The notes under the pieces are model-generated. The model made no database searches. It saw only the letters and a program-made list of their open reading frames with translations, and had not been told where the DNA came from. A stretch of 35,978 bases of DNA from Gammaproteobacteria bacterium (GTDB lineage: Bacteria; Pseudomonadota; Gammaproteobacteria; Legionellales; Legionellaceae), in the NCBI GenBank assembly GCA_030427555.1, contig JAUIBC010000007.1, positions 1 through 35,978 on the forward strand, in the 5' to 3' direction. The translations under genes and the position numbers were made by a program. Of the stretch, positions 29,537-35,978 are shown piece after piece. Position 1 is the stretch's first letter, and every line of letters begins with the position of its first letter.

Positions 29537-30583
29537 TTATAGAACAGAAGATGGAGCACTAAAGTGATCATCTTCTTCTGTTACTACCATCGCCAAACCT
29601 AGATGATCTGATGGCAATGGCCGCTCACTTTCTCTAAAAAGTTTATCACAATCAGCTTTTGATAAGTCATGCGGCACTTTAAAAAAGGAGTTATTTAACC
29701 ATGTATCCGAGCCAACTTTAACATTTTTAGCTTGAAAGGCTGGTCCATATATAGCAATTCCATCTAAAACCGTACTTAGACGTAACACTCCTTGTTCTAT
29801 TAATTGTTGGTTCAGTTTTTGATAAAAACTTCTAAACTCACTAACTTTTTGCATGAAATCATGATCAGAGCTTAATTCAATATTGCGTTCTTGAAGTAAT
29901 TTTTTCATCTCGCGCAAACTGTCTTTAAAAGCAAAGACTTTCTGTTGTTGCTCTTTAGAAAGATGGCGCATCAAGTCGTATGGGTCAGCGAAAAAAGTTG
30001 TTCCTTGCCCAGAGTCTAATAAACTTTGACTCACATAGTCTAGACCCATGTCTTTTATTTTTTGTACCTGAGCTTCCAAAACGCAACTAACGGGACTTTC
30101 CATATCAAACTGATTAAAATCGCCTGACAAAATGATATTTAATTCAGGGTGCTCTTCGACATCTCTCCTAATATAGGAGCCAAGAATATCCATACAGGCT
30201 AATCGGTGATCGTTTGTTAAACCTGGGTGCGTATTGTAAATTTTGAAAGCTTGACCTGTTTCAATATTTACTAGCGGAATAACTTGGGCAGACTTCTCAA
30301 AGTCAACACCTAAGTTATGCTGCTTGATCTCATCCTGCGACATTGTACGCCTCATTTCATTCGAAAGAAAATCTCCGCTTGTGGTAAAAGCAACACGAGA
30401 AGGCTCTCCATTGAGCCTATACTTGTTAGGGTTAAAAGCAAACAAAAATCTAAATGCATATTTATCATCACAATACTGTGATAAAGCGTTTGAAAGCCTT
30501 TTGATGAAAAATACTCTTGCATCATTGCAACAGATATATCGTCTAATTCTTGTTCGCCAAATAAATCAAAGCCTTGGTTAATC
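29537..30583 (-). pseudogene. Endonuclease/exonuclease/phosphatase-family protein, N-terminally truncated and frameshifted
   Basis: The long frame (ending at 29537) has IYNTHPGLTNDHR, LSGDFNQFD and a C-terminal PSDHLGLAM. These are the His, Asp-Asn and SDH motifs of the Mg-dependent EEP phosphoesterase superfamily (nucleases, inositol phosphatases, sphingomyelinases). The preceding piece, from about 30583 to 30490 (FDLFGEQELDDIS through EYFSSKGFQ), is in another frame and joins smoothly after a one-base shift near 30485-30492. The real N terminus, including the catalytic QE region, is missing; the fragment begins where the resolvase fragment ends. A substrate cannot be named. It is transposon cargo that has decayed. 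Confidence 0.7.
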
Positions 30584-30805
30584 AATTAATCCTTTGACGG
30601 TACGACCCAATCGATCTAGCTTCCAAACAACTAAGGTGTCATTTTTTCTTAATACTTCGAGTGCCATCTCTAATCCTGGACGGTTTGTCTTAGTACCAGA
30701 TATCTGATCTTGATAGATTTTCTCACAACCAATATCTTTTAGCGAAGCAAGCTGAAGATCTAGATTTTGGTCGGCTGTTGAAATTCGAGCATAACCTACA
30801 AGCAT
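30578..30805 (-). pseudogene. Serine recombinase (resolvase, TniR-like), N-terminal catalytic fragment
   Basis: The 75-residue product starts MLVGYARISTADQN, with catalytic serine 9, and runs to WKLDRLGRTVKGLID, covering about the first two fifths of a resolvase. It then stops, lacking the rest of the catalytic domain, the E helix and the DNA-binding HTH. The ATG at 30805 has GGAG at a good distance, and that GGAG overlaps the DUF2442 stop, so it was translated with the preceding genes. In Tn402-type elements tniR resolves cointegrates; position and orientation agree. Confidence 0.8.
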
Positions 30806-30808
30806 GGC

Positions 30809-31063
30809 CTACTCCAAAATCCATTCACCATGGTCTTTAATTTCTTTATGCATCGCATCAGGTGCTAAATCAAGCTCGCCGGGCCAAGTAACAGCGCCAT
30901 AGTTTATAAATGCTTGTTTGAAATAGTTTTCATCTTTTAATGCTTCAAACACACCGGTCAAATGGGATGGCTTGAATCGAACAGTTCCTTCCAAACCATC
31001 TTCAAATTTCACCTTCAGTAAAAGGTGTTGCTGCGGTTCTACTTTCGTCACATTCCAGTACAT
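30809..31063 (-). CDS. DUF2442 protein
   Basis: The 84-residue protein starts MYWNVTKVEPQ and includes FEDGLEGTVRFKPS, GVFEALKD, and a C-terminal GAVTWPGELDLAPDAMHKE, the signature block of DUF2442. The ATG at 31063 is preceded by GGAGAAATTT. It lies 9 bp after the DUF4160 gene. The two families are very often adjacent on mobile DNA and have the size and spacing of a toxin-antitoxin pair, but their activity is not established. Intact. Confidence 0.88.
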   Translation of the reverse strand: MYWNVTKVEPQQHLLLKVKFEDGLEGTVRFKPSHLTGVFEALKDENYFKQAFINYGAVTWPGELDLAPDAMHKEIKDHGEWILE

Positions 31064-31072
31064 AAATTTCTC

Positions 31073-31333
31073 CTAACGTAGAGGTTCAATTTTATTAGGC
31101 ATTTTCTTTTGATTACATAGCTCCCAATCTGTTAACAATTCTGCTTGGTGTAATTCGGCCCAGTCTAAAATAAGGTTTAAAGCCCGCCTTGGTAAGTTAC
31201 CTTCCAACATTGTCAGTGACTTGATATCAACAATGCCCTGATACTCTCCATAAATTGCATGGAAATGTGGTGGTGCATGATCATTCCAAAACATTTGAAT
31301 CAAAATTCCATAAAATGTACTAATCGTTGGCAT
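31073..31333 (-). CDS. DUF4160 protein
   Basis: From the ATG at 31333 it is 86 residues, starting MPTISTFYGILIQMFWNDH, with APPHFHAIYGEY, EGNLPRRALNLILDWAELH and a final KIEPL, all classic DUF4160 features; the HxH in PPHFHA is conserved. Longer in-frame starts (31363, 31396) lack ribosome binding sites, while AAGGA precedes 31333. It is the first gene of the small minus-strand run DUF4160-DUF2442-resolvase, with two palindromes upstream that could carry autoregulation. Confidence 0.88.
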   Translation of the reverse strand: MPTISTFYGILIQMFWNDHAPPHFHAIYGEYQGIVDIKSLTMLEGNLPRRALNLILDWAELHQAELLTDWELCNQKKMPNKIEPLR

Positions 31334-31400
31334 CGACTGATTATCCTTATTCTTAAAACTCATGTGAAGTATAAGGTAGCGAGAAATCAATATCAAGAAT

Positions 31401-31421
31401 GGTTATTGAGAATCAATAACC
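31401..31421. promoter_or_regulatory. 9-bp inverted repeat upstream of DUF4160
   Basis: GGTTATTGA (31401-31409) and TCAATAACC (31413-31421) form a near-palindrome with a 3-bp centre, 68 bp upstream of the DUF4160 start. It is a plausible operator for a small regulated pair. Confidence 0.4.
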
Positions 31422-31460
31422 TCAGTAAAAATGTCTTTTTCCGAAAGCAGTTTTTCTTGC

Positions 31461-31480
31461 TCAAAAACGAACGTTTTTGA
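31461..31480. promoter_or_regulatory. 20-bp near-palindrome upstream of DUF4160
   Basis: TCAAAAACG (31461-31469) and CGTTTTTGA (31472-31480) are a 9-bp inverted repeat with a 2-bp centre. It could be an operator for the DUF4160-DUF2442 pair or part of a resolvase recombination (res) region; the sequence does not decide. Confidence 0.4.
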
Positions 31481-31675
31481 AATTAGGTGGTTGTAAAATT
31501 TTGATCAACTTTGATACTCGATCATTTGGCTGTGGTTTCTATGGCTGTTATGCATTCACTCAATTTTTCCATTTGTCGATTCCAAATGTCAAAGGTAAAA
31601 TAAATTCCATACCCCATGGCAAAGATTTTTCCATAGCAAAACTAAACTAGAAATTAAAATTATTTAAAATTAAGG

Positions 31676-31722
31676 GATGTTAGGTTTGAGTCATTTGATT
31701 GGCGAAGGAAAAACCTAACATC
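31676..31722. repeat. 12-bp inverted repeat in the IS21-like left end
   Basis: GATGTTAGGTTT (31676-31687) and AAACCTAACATC (31711-31722) pair perfectly around a 23-bp centre. It may block read-through transcription into the transposase gene. Confidence 0.6.
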
Positions 31723-31724
31723 TA

Positions 31725-31772
31725 GGCTTATCTCTATAACTTTAGGTTCGAATCTAAGTAAGGAGATAAGCC
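31725..31772 (+). promoter_or_regulatory. Hairpin covering the istA ribosome binding site
   Basis: GGCTTATCTC (31725-31734) pairs with GAGATAAGCC (31763-31772); the stem continues imperfectly inside (ACTTTAGGTTCG with CGAATCTAAGT). The right arm contains the GAG of the Shine-Dalgarno AAGGAG (31760-31765), so full-length read-through RNA would hide the istA start, a known way to protect against transposase expression from outside promoters. Confidence 0.6.
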
Positions 31773-31773
31773 A

Positions 31774-32265
31774 ATGTTAGGAGTAGCTATGTATACCACA
31801 ATTGAGACGTTATATAAAAGAGGTTTAAATAAATCGGCTATATCAAGAGCAGTTAGTCATGACTGGAAAACAGTTGATAAGGTAATAAAACACTTAGATT
31901 CTGGTGGTAAATTACCAAATAAGAAACCACATCCAAGCAAACTTGATAAATATAAAGAGCAGATATTAGAATATTTAGACTCTGGTTTATCAGGTGTTAG
32001 GATATACGAATTATTACAAGAGTCTGGTTGCTCTTCTAGTTATTCATCAATAAAGATTTACATAAGGAATTTAAAAGGTAGAGAAAACATATGTGTAAGA
32101 TTCCATAGTTTACCTGGAGAAGAGGCGCAGGTTGATTTTGGCTATATAGGCAGAGTTCCATATTTTAGTGGTAAACAAAGGAAAGCGTGGATATTTAATA
32201 TGCGCTTAAGTTACTCTAGATTAGACTTTTATAAAGCTTCACGTGCTTTTTCTCGTGGACAATGA
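31774..32265 (+). pseudogene. istA: IS21-family transposase IstA, N-terminal part
   Basis: The 163-residue frame starts at ATG 31774 (AAGGAG, 8-nt spacing). It has the N-terminal HTH (LYKRGLNKSAISRAVSHDWKT) and the start of the DDE domain, FHSLPGEEAQVDFGYIG, whose aspartate is the first catalytic residue. After SYSRLDFYK, around 32236, the sequence changes to the complement of the TniA stub, and a stop follows. The remaining two thirds of IstA, including the other catalytic residues, and all of istB are missing. Confidence 0.85.
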
Positions 32266-32351
32266 TCGAATTCAAGTAGTGGGCGCAGAACCAATGCACG
32301 ACGATTGGCTTCATTCCATTCCTCATCTGCGATTTGCGAAAGAGCTGTCAT
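32229..32351 (-). pseudogene. tniA: TniA-like (Tn402/Tn5053) transposase, N-terminal stub
   Basis: Minus-strand ATG at 32351 with AGAGGG upstream. The 40-residue product contains IADEEWNEANRRALVLRPLLE, which aligns with the LPDEAW..ARRRAEII.PLA start of TniA. It continues CPREKAREA to the IS21 junction, then stops at 32229-32231. The start lies 137 bp inside the right terminal repeat and faces inward, just as tniA does next to IRt in Tn402-type elements. Written in two parts, the match is IADEEWNEANRR then ALVLRPLLE. Confidence 0.7.
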
Positions 32352-32488
32352 AAGCCCTCTCTTCTGCGACAGATTGACATTAGCTTAGACAACTTGCAAC
32401 ACAATGACAGGCAGTTTGAGTGTTAATGGCATTGACTATGACATTTTATTGTTTGAGGATCAAGGGGATACGAGGGGTTTAGTAATCA

Positions 32489-32516
32489 CTGCTGACATCA
32501 ACTTAGAAAAGTGACA
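32489..32516 (-). repeat. Right terminal inverted repeat (28 bp, IRt side)
   Basis: Reverse complement of 29374-29401, without mismatch over 28 bases. It is the end adjacent to the TniA stub. Confidence 0.9.
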
Positions 32517-32521
32517 GTAAG
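32517..32521 (+). repeat. Target-site duplication, right copy (GTAAG)
   Basis: Direct repeat of 29369-29373, directly abutting the right terminal repeat. Confidence 0.85.
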
Positions 32522-32530
32522 TCATGTTGC

Positions 32531-32558
32531 ATATATTATTATGATCATAATAATATAT
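32531..32558. promoter_or_regulatory. Perfect 28-bp palindrome upstream of the peptide gene
   Basis: ATATATTATTATGA is followed at once by its exact reverse complement, with no spacer. Its right end overlaps a TATAAT at 32556-32561 that is the best -10 for the following peptide gene, so the palindrome covers the -35/spacer region and could be an operator. It is 9 bp from the transposon's target duplication. Confidence 0.6.
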
Positions 32559-32592
32559 AATTCTACCATTTAAAATAGTTTGGGTTTATATA

Positions 32593-32862
32593 ATGAAGAA
32601 GAAAAATACGTTAGCTTTGGCTGCCCTACTTGCCACATTATCATCAACAGCAATGACTCCAATTGATTATGCTGAAAATCCATATGATGAAATAAATAGT
32701 AATTATGATGATGATTTTTTTGGTTATAATTGTTCTTCTTGCATGTCTGAAACATATTGTACCCCAGGTTCTTATGGCGGGCCTGGTTTCCAAGACTGCG
32801 CTTCTTGCTATGGTAGAGAAGGGCCACAAGGTACAACCGAAGACGCTGAAAATGCAGAATAA
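32593..32862 (+). CDS. Small exported cysteine-rich peptide, unknown function
   Basis: The 89-residue product has a lysine-rich start, a hydrophobic stretch (LALAALLATLSS, residues 7-18) and a likely signal peptidase site near A20. The mature part is acidic and tyrosine-rich, with five cysteines: C47-x2-C50-x5-C56-x12-C69-x2-C72. The two CxxC pairs sit in short glycine/serine contexts, and the tail is glutamate-rich. I do not recognise the family. It lies 15 bp ahead of a protein with clustered HxH motifs, so the two are probably one unit. Metal binding in the periplasm, or a modified (RiPP-like) peptide, are possibilities. Ribosome binding site is weak (GGG); start chosen because the signal peptide begins there. 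Confidence 0.65.
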   Translation: MKKKNTLALAALLATLSSTAMTPIDYAENPYDEINSNYDDDFFGYNCSSCMSETYCTPGSYGGPGFQDCASCYGREGPQGTTEDAENAE

Positions 32863-32877
32863 GCGTAATTTTCTTTA

Positions 32878-33615
32878 ATGATAGAAACCATAACACATAA
32901 TAATTTTAGCTTACCCAAGTTATCTTCTTATCAAAAAAATAAATTTTTTAAATATGCAGAACAAGTTCTGTTATTTCAACAAAAAATCTTGACCTCTTGC
33001 GGGAAAAATATACTGCATTATATTTTGCAAGATCAAAGTCATTTTCTTAAAAATAAACATTACCCAACAGGAGAAAGAATCGACTTTCAAAATGGCGGAC
33101 AATATTTTTATCATTGTCACCGTGAAAATTATACAACTGAAGAGCATGGGCATTTTCACTGTTTCCTACGTAGAACTGCGATTCCCAAATACATAAAACC
33201 TTTTCATTATCCCCAAAAACCAAGTAAAGAATCACAACAGATGACGCATCTTATTGCAATTAGTATAAATAGAATTGGCCAACCAATTCGCCTTTTTACA
33301 ATAAATCACTGGCTAAGCCATGAGGTTGCGTATCACAGCAGATATATTGCAAACTTAACCAGACGTTTTAAATTAGATATTCAAGAGAATTTATATTGGC
33401 GAAATTTAGACAAATGGATTGAAGGAGTTATACAAATTTTTTTACCACAAATAATTTGGCTTCACCAACAAAAAGCAAGTCAAATTAATCTATTAACAAA
33501 AAATCATGAGAATATATTTGCTAATCGTAAAATAGAAGAGCTATCATCCATTCCCATAGATTTAGTCAAACAAATTGAATGGATTATACAAGAGGCTGAA
33601 GATATTCCTGGATAA
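32878..33615 (+). CDS. HxH-motif protein of uncharacterised family (DUF6969-like)
   Basis: A 245-residue soluble protein with clustered histidines: H79-x-H81 (FYHCHRE) and H90-x-H92-x-H94 (EEHGHFHCF), then LRR. Later blocks [22 protein letters not shown] and EVAYHS, and a helical C terminus with LDKWIEG and LFLP-like pattern, resemble what I recall as DUF6969, an uncharacterised family; I cannot confirm this without a search. The H/E cluster looks like a metal site. It directly follows the cysteine-rich peptide gene and precedes yciB. Roles as a peptide-modifying enzyme or metal-handling partner are inference only. Confidence 0.65.
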   Translation: MIETITHNNFSLPKLSSYQKNKFFKYAEQVLLFQQKILTSCGKNILHYILQDQSHFLKNKHYPTGERIDFQNGGQYFYHCHRENYTTEEHGHFHCFLRRTAIPKYIKPFHYPQKPSKESQQMTHLIAISINRIGQPIRLFTINHWLSHEVAYHSRYIANLTRRFKLDIQENLYWRNLDKWIEGVIQIFLPQIIWLHQQKASQINLLTKNHENIFANRKIEELSSIPIDLVKQIEWIIQEAEDIPG

Positions 33616-33668
33616 TTGGTAATGAAGCAATTATACTTATTGTATTGTTATACAAATATATTTATTTT

Positions 33669-34244
33669 ATGAAGTTACTTTTTGATTTTTTTCCAATAGT
33701 GCTATTTTTCGTATGTTATAAGTTTTATGGAATATACTATGCAACAGCTTTAGCAATGGCTGCTTCCATTTTTCAAGTTATATTACATAGAATACGCCAT
33801 CAACGTTACGAAAAGCTACATTTGATTAGCCTTAGTTTAATTTTAGTATTAGGTGGCGCCACTTTATTTTTCCACAATCCATGGTTCATTAAATGGAAAC
33901 CCACAGTAATTTATTGGTTATCATCAATAATATTTTTGGGGTCTTCTTATATTGGGAAAAAGCCTATTATTCAAAAAATGATGGGCGATAATATTCAATT
34001 ACCTAATAAAATATGGCATCGCCTAAATATTGCCTGGGCTTTATATTTTCTACTTATGGGCGCGCTAAATATATATGTTGCATATTACTATGACACAGAT
34101 TTTTGGGTTAATTTTAAGCTTTTTGGCGGTGCTGGATTTATGCTGATTTTTGTTTTTTTACAATCAATTTTTCTAACTAAACATTCAATTGAGCCACCAA
34201 CGCCAAGAGCAAAGCACAATGCGAATACTTTTAGTCGAAGATGA
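33669..34244 (+). CDS. yciB: Inner membrane protein YciB (septation protein A family)
   Basis: The 191-residue protein starts [21 protein letters not shown], the diagnostic YciB/IspA start, and has five to six hydrophobic segments. [19 protein letters not shown] and [18 protein letters not shown] are conserved later blocks. YciB takes part in cell-envelope integrity and septation in enterobacteria. The ATG at 33669 matches the family; no Shine-Dalgarno is visible ahead of it. Its end overlaps the response regulator start by 26 bp. Confidence 0.9.
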   Translation: MKLLFDFFPIVLFFVCYKFYGIYYATALAMAASIFQVILHRIRHQRYEKLHLISLSLILVLGGATLFFHNPWFIKWKPTVIYWLSSIIFLGSSYIGKKPIIQKMMGDNIQLPNKIWHRLNIAWALYFLLMGALNIYVAYYYDTDFWVNFKLFGGAGFMLIFVFLQSIFLTKHSIEPPTPRAKHNANTFSRR

Positions 34245-34890
34245 TGAATTACTAGGAGATGCGCTCAAAACTGGGCTAATTCAATTTAAATATATAGTTG
34301 AATGGCTAAAGGATGGAGAAGCCGCTTTATTAGCTATAAAAACAGAAAGCTTTGACCTGATAATACTTGACCTTGGCTTACCCAAAATTATGGGCATGGA
34401 ATTATTAAAAAGTATTCGTAAAAATAATATTAAATCTCCTGTATTAATCCTTACTGCAAGAGATGCTATTGATGACATGGTTAAAGGCCTTGATAATGGC
34501 GCCGATGATTATATGACGAAACCTTTCGATCTTAATGAATTAGGCGCACGCGCAAGAGCATTAATTCGACGCACCCAAGGTAGAGCAGACTCCATAATCC
34601 ATTACGAAAATATAACTCTAGATCCTGCAGCTCACTTGGTTTTAGTAGATGGAAATAAGGTGAATCTAGCTAGACGCGAATTTTTATTATTACATAAACT
34701 TCTTGAAAACACTGGACAAGTCTTATCTCGTGAGTCATTAACTCAAAGTATTTATGGATGGGATGAAGATGTAGAAAGCAATGCCTTAGAAGTACATATC
34801 CATAATTTACGTAAAAAATTAAACGCTCATTTTATAAAAACTATTCGCGGTGTTGGTTATATAATTGAAAAAAACCATAATCGAGGTTAG
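34219..34890 (+). CDS. OmpR-family response regulator (QseB/PmrA-like)
   Basis: From the ATG at 34219 the protein starts [16 protein letters not shown], has the phospho-acceptor aspartate 51 (LIILDLGLP), TARDA and TKPF in the receiver domain, and a winged-helix DNA-binding domain ending [13 protein letters not shown] and IRGVGYII. This is the QseB/PmrA/BasR subgroup. The start ten residues earlier (34189) has no site. It overlaps yciB, so it is cotranscribed with it, and the cognate kinase follows. Target genes and signal are not readable; in Legionella and Coxiella PmrA regulates secretion genes, which is context only. Confidence 0.92.
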   Translation: MRILLVEDDELLGDALKTGLIQFKYIVEWLKDGEAALLAIKTESFDLIILDLGLPKIMGMELLKSIRKNNIKSPVLILTARDAIDDMVKGLDNGADDYMTKPFDLNELGARARALIRRTQGRADSIIHYENITLDPAAHLVLVDGNKVNLARREFLLLHKLLENTGQVLSRESLTQSIYGWDEDVESNALEVHIHNLRKKLNAHFIKTIRGVGYIIEKNHNRG

Positions 34891-34894
34891 CCAT

Positions 34895-35978
34895 TTGCAA
34901 TCTATTCGCAGGTTTTTATTAATATATTTACTAATAACGGTAACTGTCACAGCAACAATTACTGCGATTTGTAATTACTATATGAATCAATTAGATATCA
35001 AAGAACATCAAGATACTTTATTAGCAATCTCTGCAATATCTTATCAATCATTACTTGGTGATGATTTAGAAGAACGTCCATTAAAGAAAATACAAGATAA
35101 TCTAAATAATATTCCCAAACAAATATTAAAGTATTATCCTAAATCTCTTTTTTATTCTAATCTTCCTAATTATTATCTAGATAGATTCAATTTCCAAGTT
35201 TGGAATACCAAAGATGAATTATTACTACATTCTGCAGGTAACCTGATTATGGATTACCCAACAAGTCCTCAAGGGTTTAGTGATAAAATAGTTAATAATG
35301 AAAAATGGAGAGTTTTTACAACGTATAATAATAACGCTCAATTACAAATGGTTCTTGGCGAAAAGTATGATGCTCGATTAGAATTGAGCCGTCGCTTGGC
35401 AATAGATGAATTATATATCATTCTCTTAATATTCCCGATAGCATGGATGTTCATATGGCTTGTTGTTGGCAAAGGTTTAAAAAGTTTAAATAGTGTTGCT
35501 AAAGAAATATCAAATAGAGAAGCAAATAACTTTGAGCCACTACATAATAAAAATGTACCAATTGAAATTAAACCTGTAATAGATGAGTTGAATATGCTGC
35601 TCCAACGTTTAAAATTAGGATTTGAGCGTGAAACAAGATTCGCAGCTGATGCAGCACATGAATTAAAAACTCCTCTAGCAGCATTAAAAGCACAAGCACA
35701 GGTGGCTTTAAATACAAACGATAAAAATGATAAAGATATAGCTTTAAACAAAGTAATAGCTGCTGCTGACAGAACTACACATATAGTCCAACAATTATTA
35801 ACTTTAAGCAAATTGTCCCCTGAGGTTAATTACAATACCAAATGGAAAAAAATTGACTTAAATGCTGTGGCCAAAGAAATCCTAGCCCTACTCGCACCAC
35901 TTGCCATCGAAAATAATGTGGAACTAGAATTTTTATGCACAAATAAAATAGGAACTTTTCCAGGAAACTCCATAAGCA
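34895..35978 (+). CDS. Sensor histidine kinase (QseC/PmrB-like), C terminus outside window
   Basis: Starts probably with TTG at 34895, 4 nt after the regulator's stop, with GAGG at a suitable distance; an ATG about 30 codons later would remove the first membrane segment. TM1 is at residues about 7-26, a periplasmic region follows to about 165, then TM2 (LYIILLIFPIAWMFIW). The HAMP-like linker and DHp domain follow, with FAADAAHELKTPLAAL and phospho-acceptor histidine 255. The catalytic ATPase domain is only begun when the window ends. It pairs with the preceding regulator. Confidence 0.88.
   Translation, partial: MQSIRRFLLIYLLITVTVTATITAICNYYMNQLDIKEHQDTLLAISAISYQSLLGDDLEERPLKKIQDNLNNIPKQILKYYPKSLFYSNLPNYYLDRFNFQVWNTKDELLLHSAGNLIMDYPTSPQGFSDKIVNNEKWRVFTTYNNNAQLQMVLGEKYDARLELSRRLAIDELYIILLIFPIAWMFIWLVVGKGLKSLNSVAKEISNREANNFEPLHNKNVPIEIKPVIDELNMLLQRLKLGFERETRFAADAAHELKTPLAALKAQAQVALNTNDKNDKDIALNKVIAAADRTTHIVQQLLTLSKLSPEVNYNTKWKKIDLNAVAKEILALLAPLAIENNVELEFLCTNKIGTFPGNSIS

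Larger units (their letters stand above)
31587..32240 (+). mobile_element. IS21-like insertion, left part only
   Basis: The left end is proposed at TGTCAAAGG (31587), followed by related subterminal segments (GGCAAAGATTTTTCC at about 31618-31632). Two strong inverted repeats follow: 31676-31687 with 31711-31722, and 31725-31734 with 31763-31772. Then comes istA, cut off near 32236 where the TniA stub begins in opposite orientation. istB and the right end are gone. The left boundary is an estimate. Confidence 0.55.
29374..32516. mobile_element. Decayed Tn402/Tn5053-like (Tni) transposon, 3143 bp
   Basis: Perfect 28-bp inverted repeats (29374-29401 and 32489-32516) starting TGTCACTTTTCTAAG bound the segment, and a GTAAG duplication flanks it. 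The ends resemble Tn402-family repeats, which start TGTCA and share an AAG core. Inside, reading leftward from the right end, are a TniA N-terminal stub, an IS21-like insertion, a DUF4160-DUF2442 pair, a serine-resolvase N-terminal part (TniR position) and a broken nuclease-like gene. tniB and tniQ are absent and tniA is destroyed, so the element cannot move by itself. The right part of the element (32352-32488) has several TGTCA-like motifs that may be TniA-binding subterminal repeats. Confidence 0.85.

Noticed and set aside
31259-31480. A 73-codon plus-strand open frame
   Set aside because: It is antisense to the DUF4160 start and its upstream palindromes, with no recognisable features.
32570-32896. 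Minus-strand open frames across the cysteine-rich peptide gene
   Set aside because: The plus-strand frame has a signal peptide and cysteine spacing and is directly followed by the next gene; the opposite frames look like low-complexity shadows.
35338-35811. Minus-strand 157-codon open frame
   Set aside because: It is antisense to the kinase DHp region, whose plus-strand frame has clear motifs.

Overview
The window is A+T-rich (roughly two-thirds A+T by eye) chromosomal DNA from a gammaproteobacterium. The housekeeping blocks have gammaproteobacterial neighbourhoods: rpsB-tsf-pyrH-frr, rlmD-relA, rnm-yciO near rluB, and minD-minE. Several proteins look like those of host-associated Legionellales (Legionella, Coxiella or Berkiella relatives). 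These are an F-box-like protein with helical repeats, two small membrane-hairpin proteins (one with an N-terminal RVxF motif), and a tyrosine/tryptophan-type amino acid permease. The species cannot be fixed from the sequence alone.

Region 1 (1-5574) is accessory. It holds the end of a HEPN protein, an orphan two-TM protein, fused remnants of two insertion sequences, a 1023-residue F-box/helical-repeat protein on the minus strand, and a dispersed palindromic repeat. Region 2 (5575-12431, minus strand) is a compact run guaB-guaA-bioF-bioH-bioD-rarA joining GMP synthesis, late biotin synthesis and a replication-repair ATPase. Region 3 (12541-14240, plus strand) has minD-minE without an adjacent minC, then the RVxF membrane protein. 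Region 4 (14259-21006, minus strand) runs rpsB-tsf-pyrH-frr-pdxJ-korA-korB from a good promoter and a leader that can fold into a pseudoknot covering the rpsB Shine-Dalgarno. Region 5 (21073-29331, minus strand) runs rnm-yciO-trpS-rluB-rlmD-relA-permease from its own promoter. The tryptophanyl-tRNA synthetase carries the four-cysteine iron-sulfur motif, and RelA is the synthetase-only type.

Region 6 (29374-32516) is a decayed transposon with exactly definable ends: perfect 28-bp terminal inverted repeats starting TGTCA and a 5-bp target duplication GTAAG on both sides. A TniA N-terminal stub next to the right end and a serine-resolvase fragment place it with the Tn402/Tn5053 (Tni) group. It carries a DUF4160-DUF2442 gene pair with two palindromes upstream and a broken endonuclease/exonuclease/phosphatase gene, and an IS21-like element has inserted into it and been truncated.

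Region 7 (32522-35978, plus strand) begins with a perfect 28-bp palindrome 9 bp beyond the transposon's target duplication. Then comes a two-gene cassette, a small exported cysteine-rich peptide and a protein with clustered HxH motifs, followed by yciB and a QseBC/PmrAB-type two-component pair whose kinase runs off the window. The least explained pieces are this peptide/HxH cassette, the F-box protein, the RVxF protein and the layered transposon relic.
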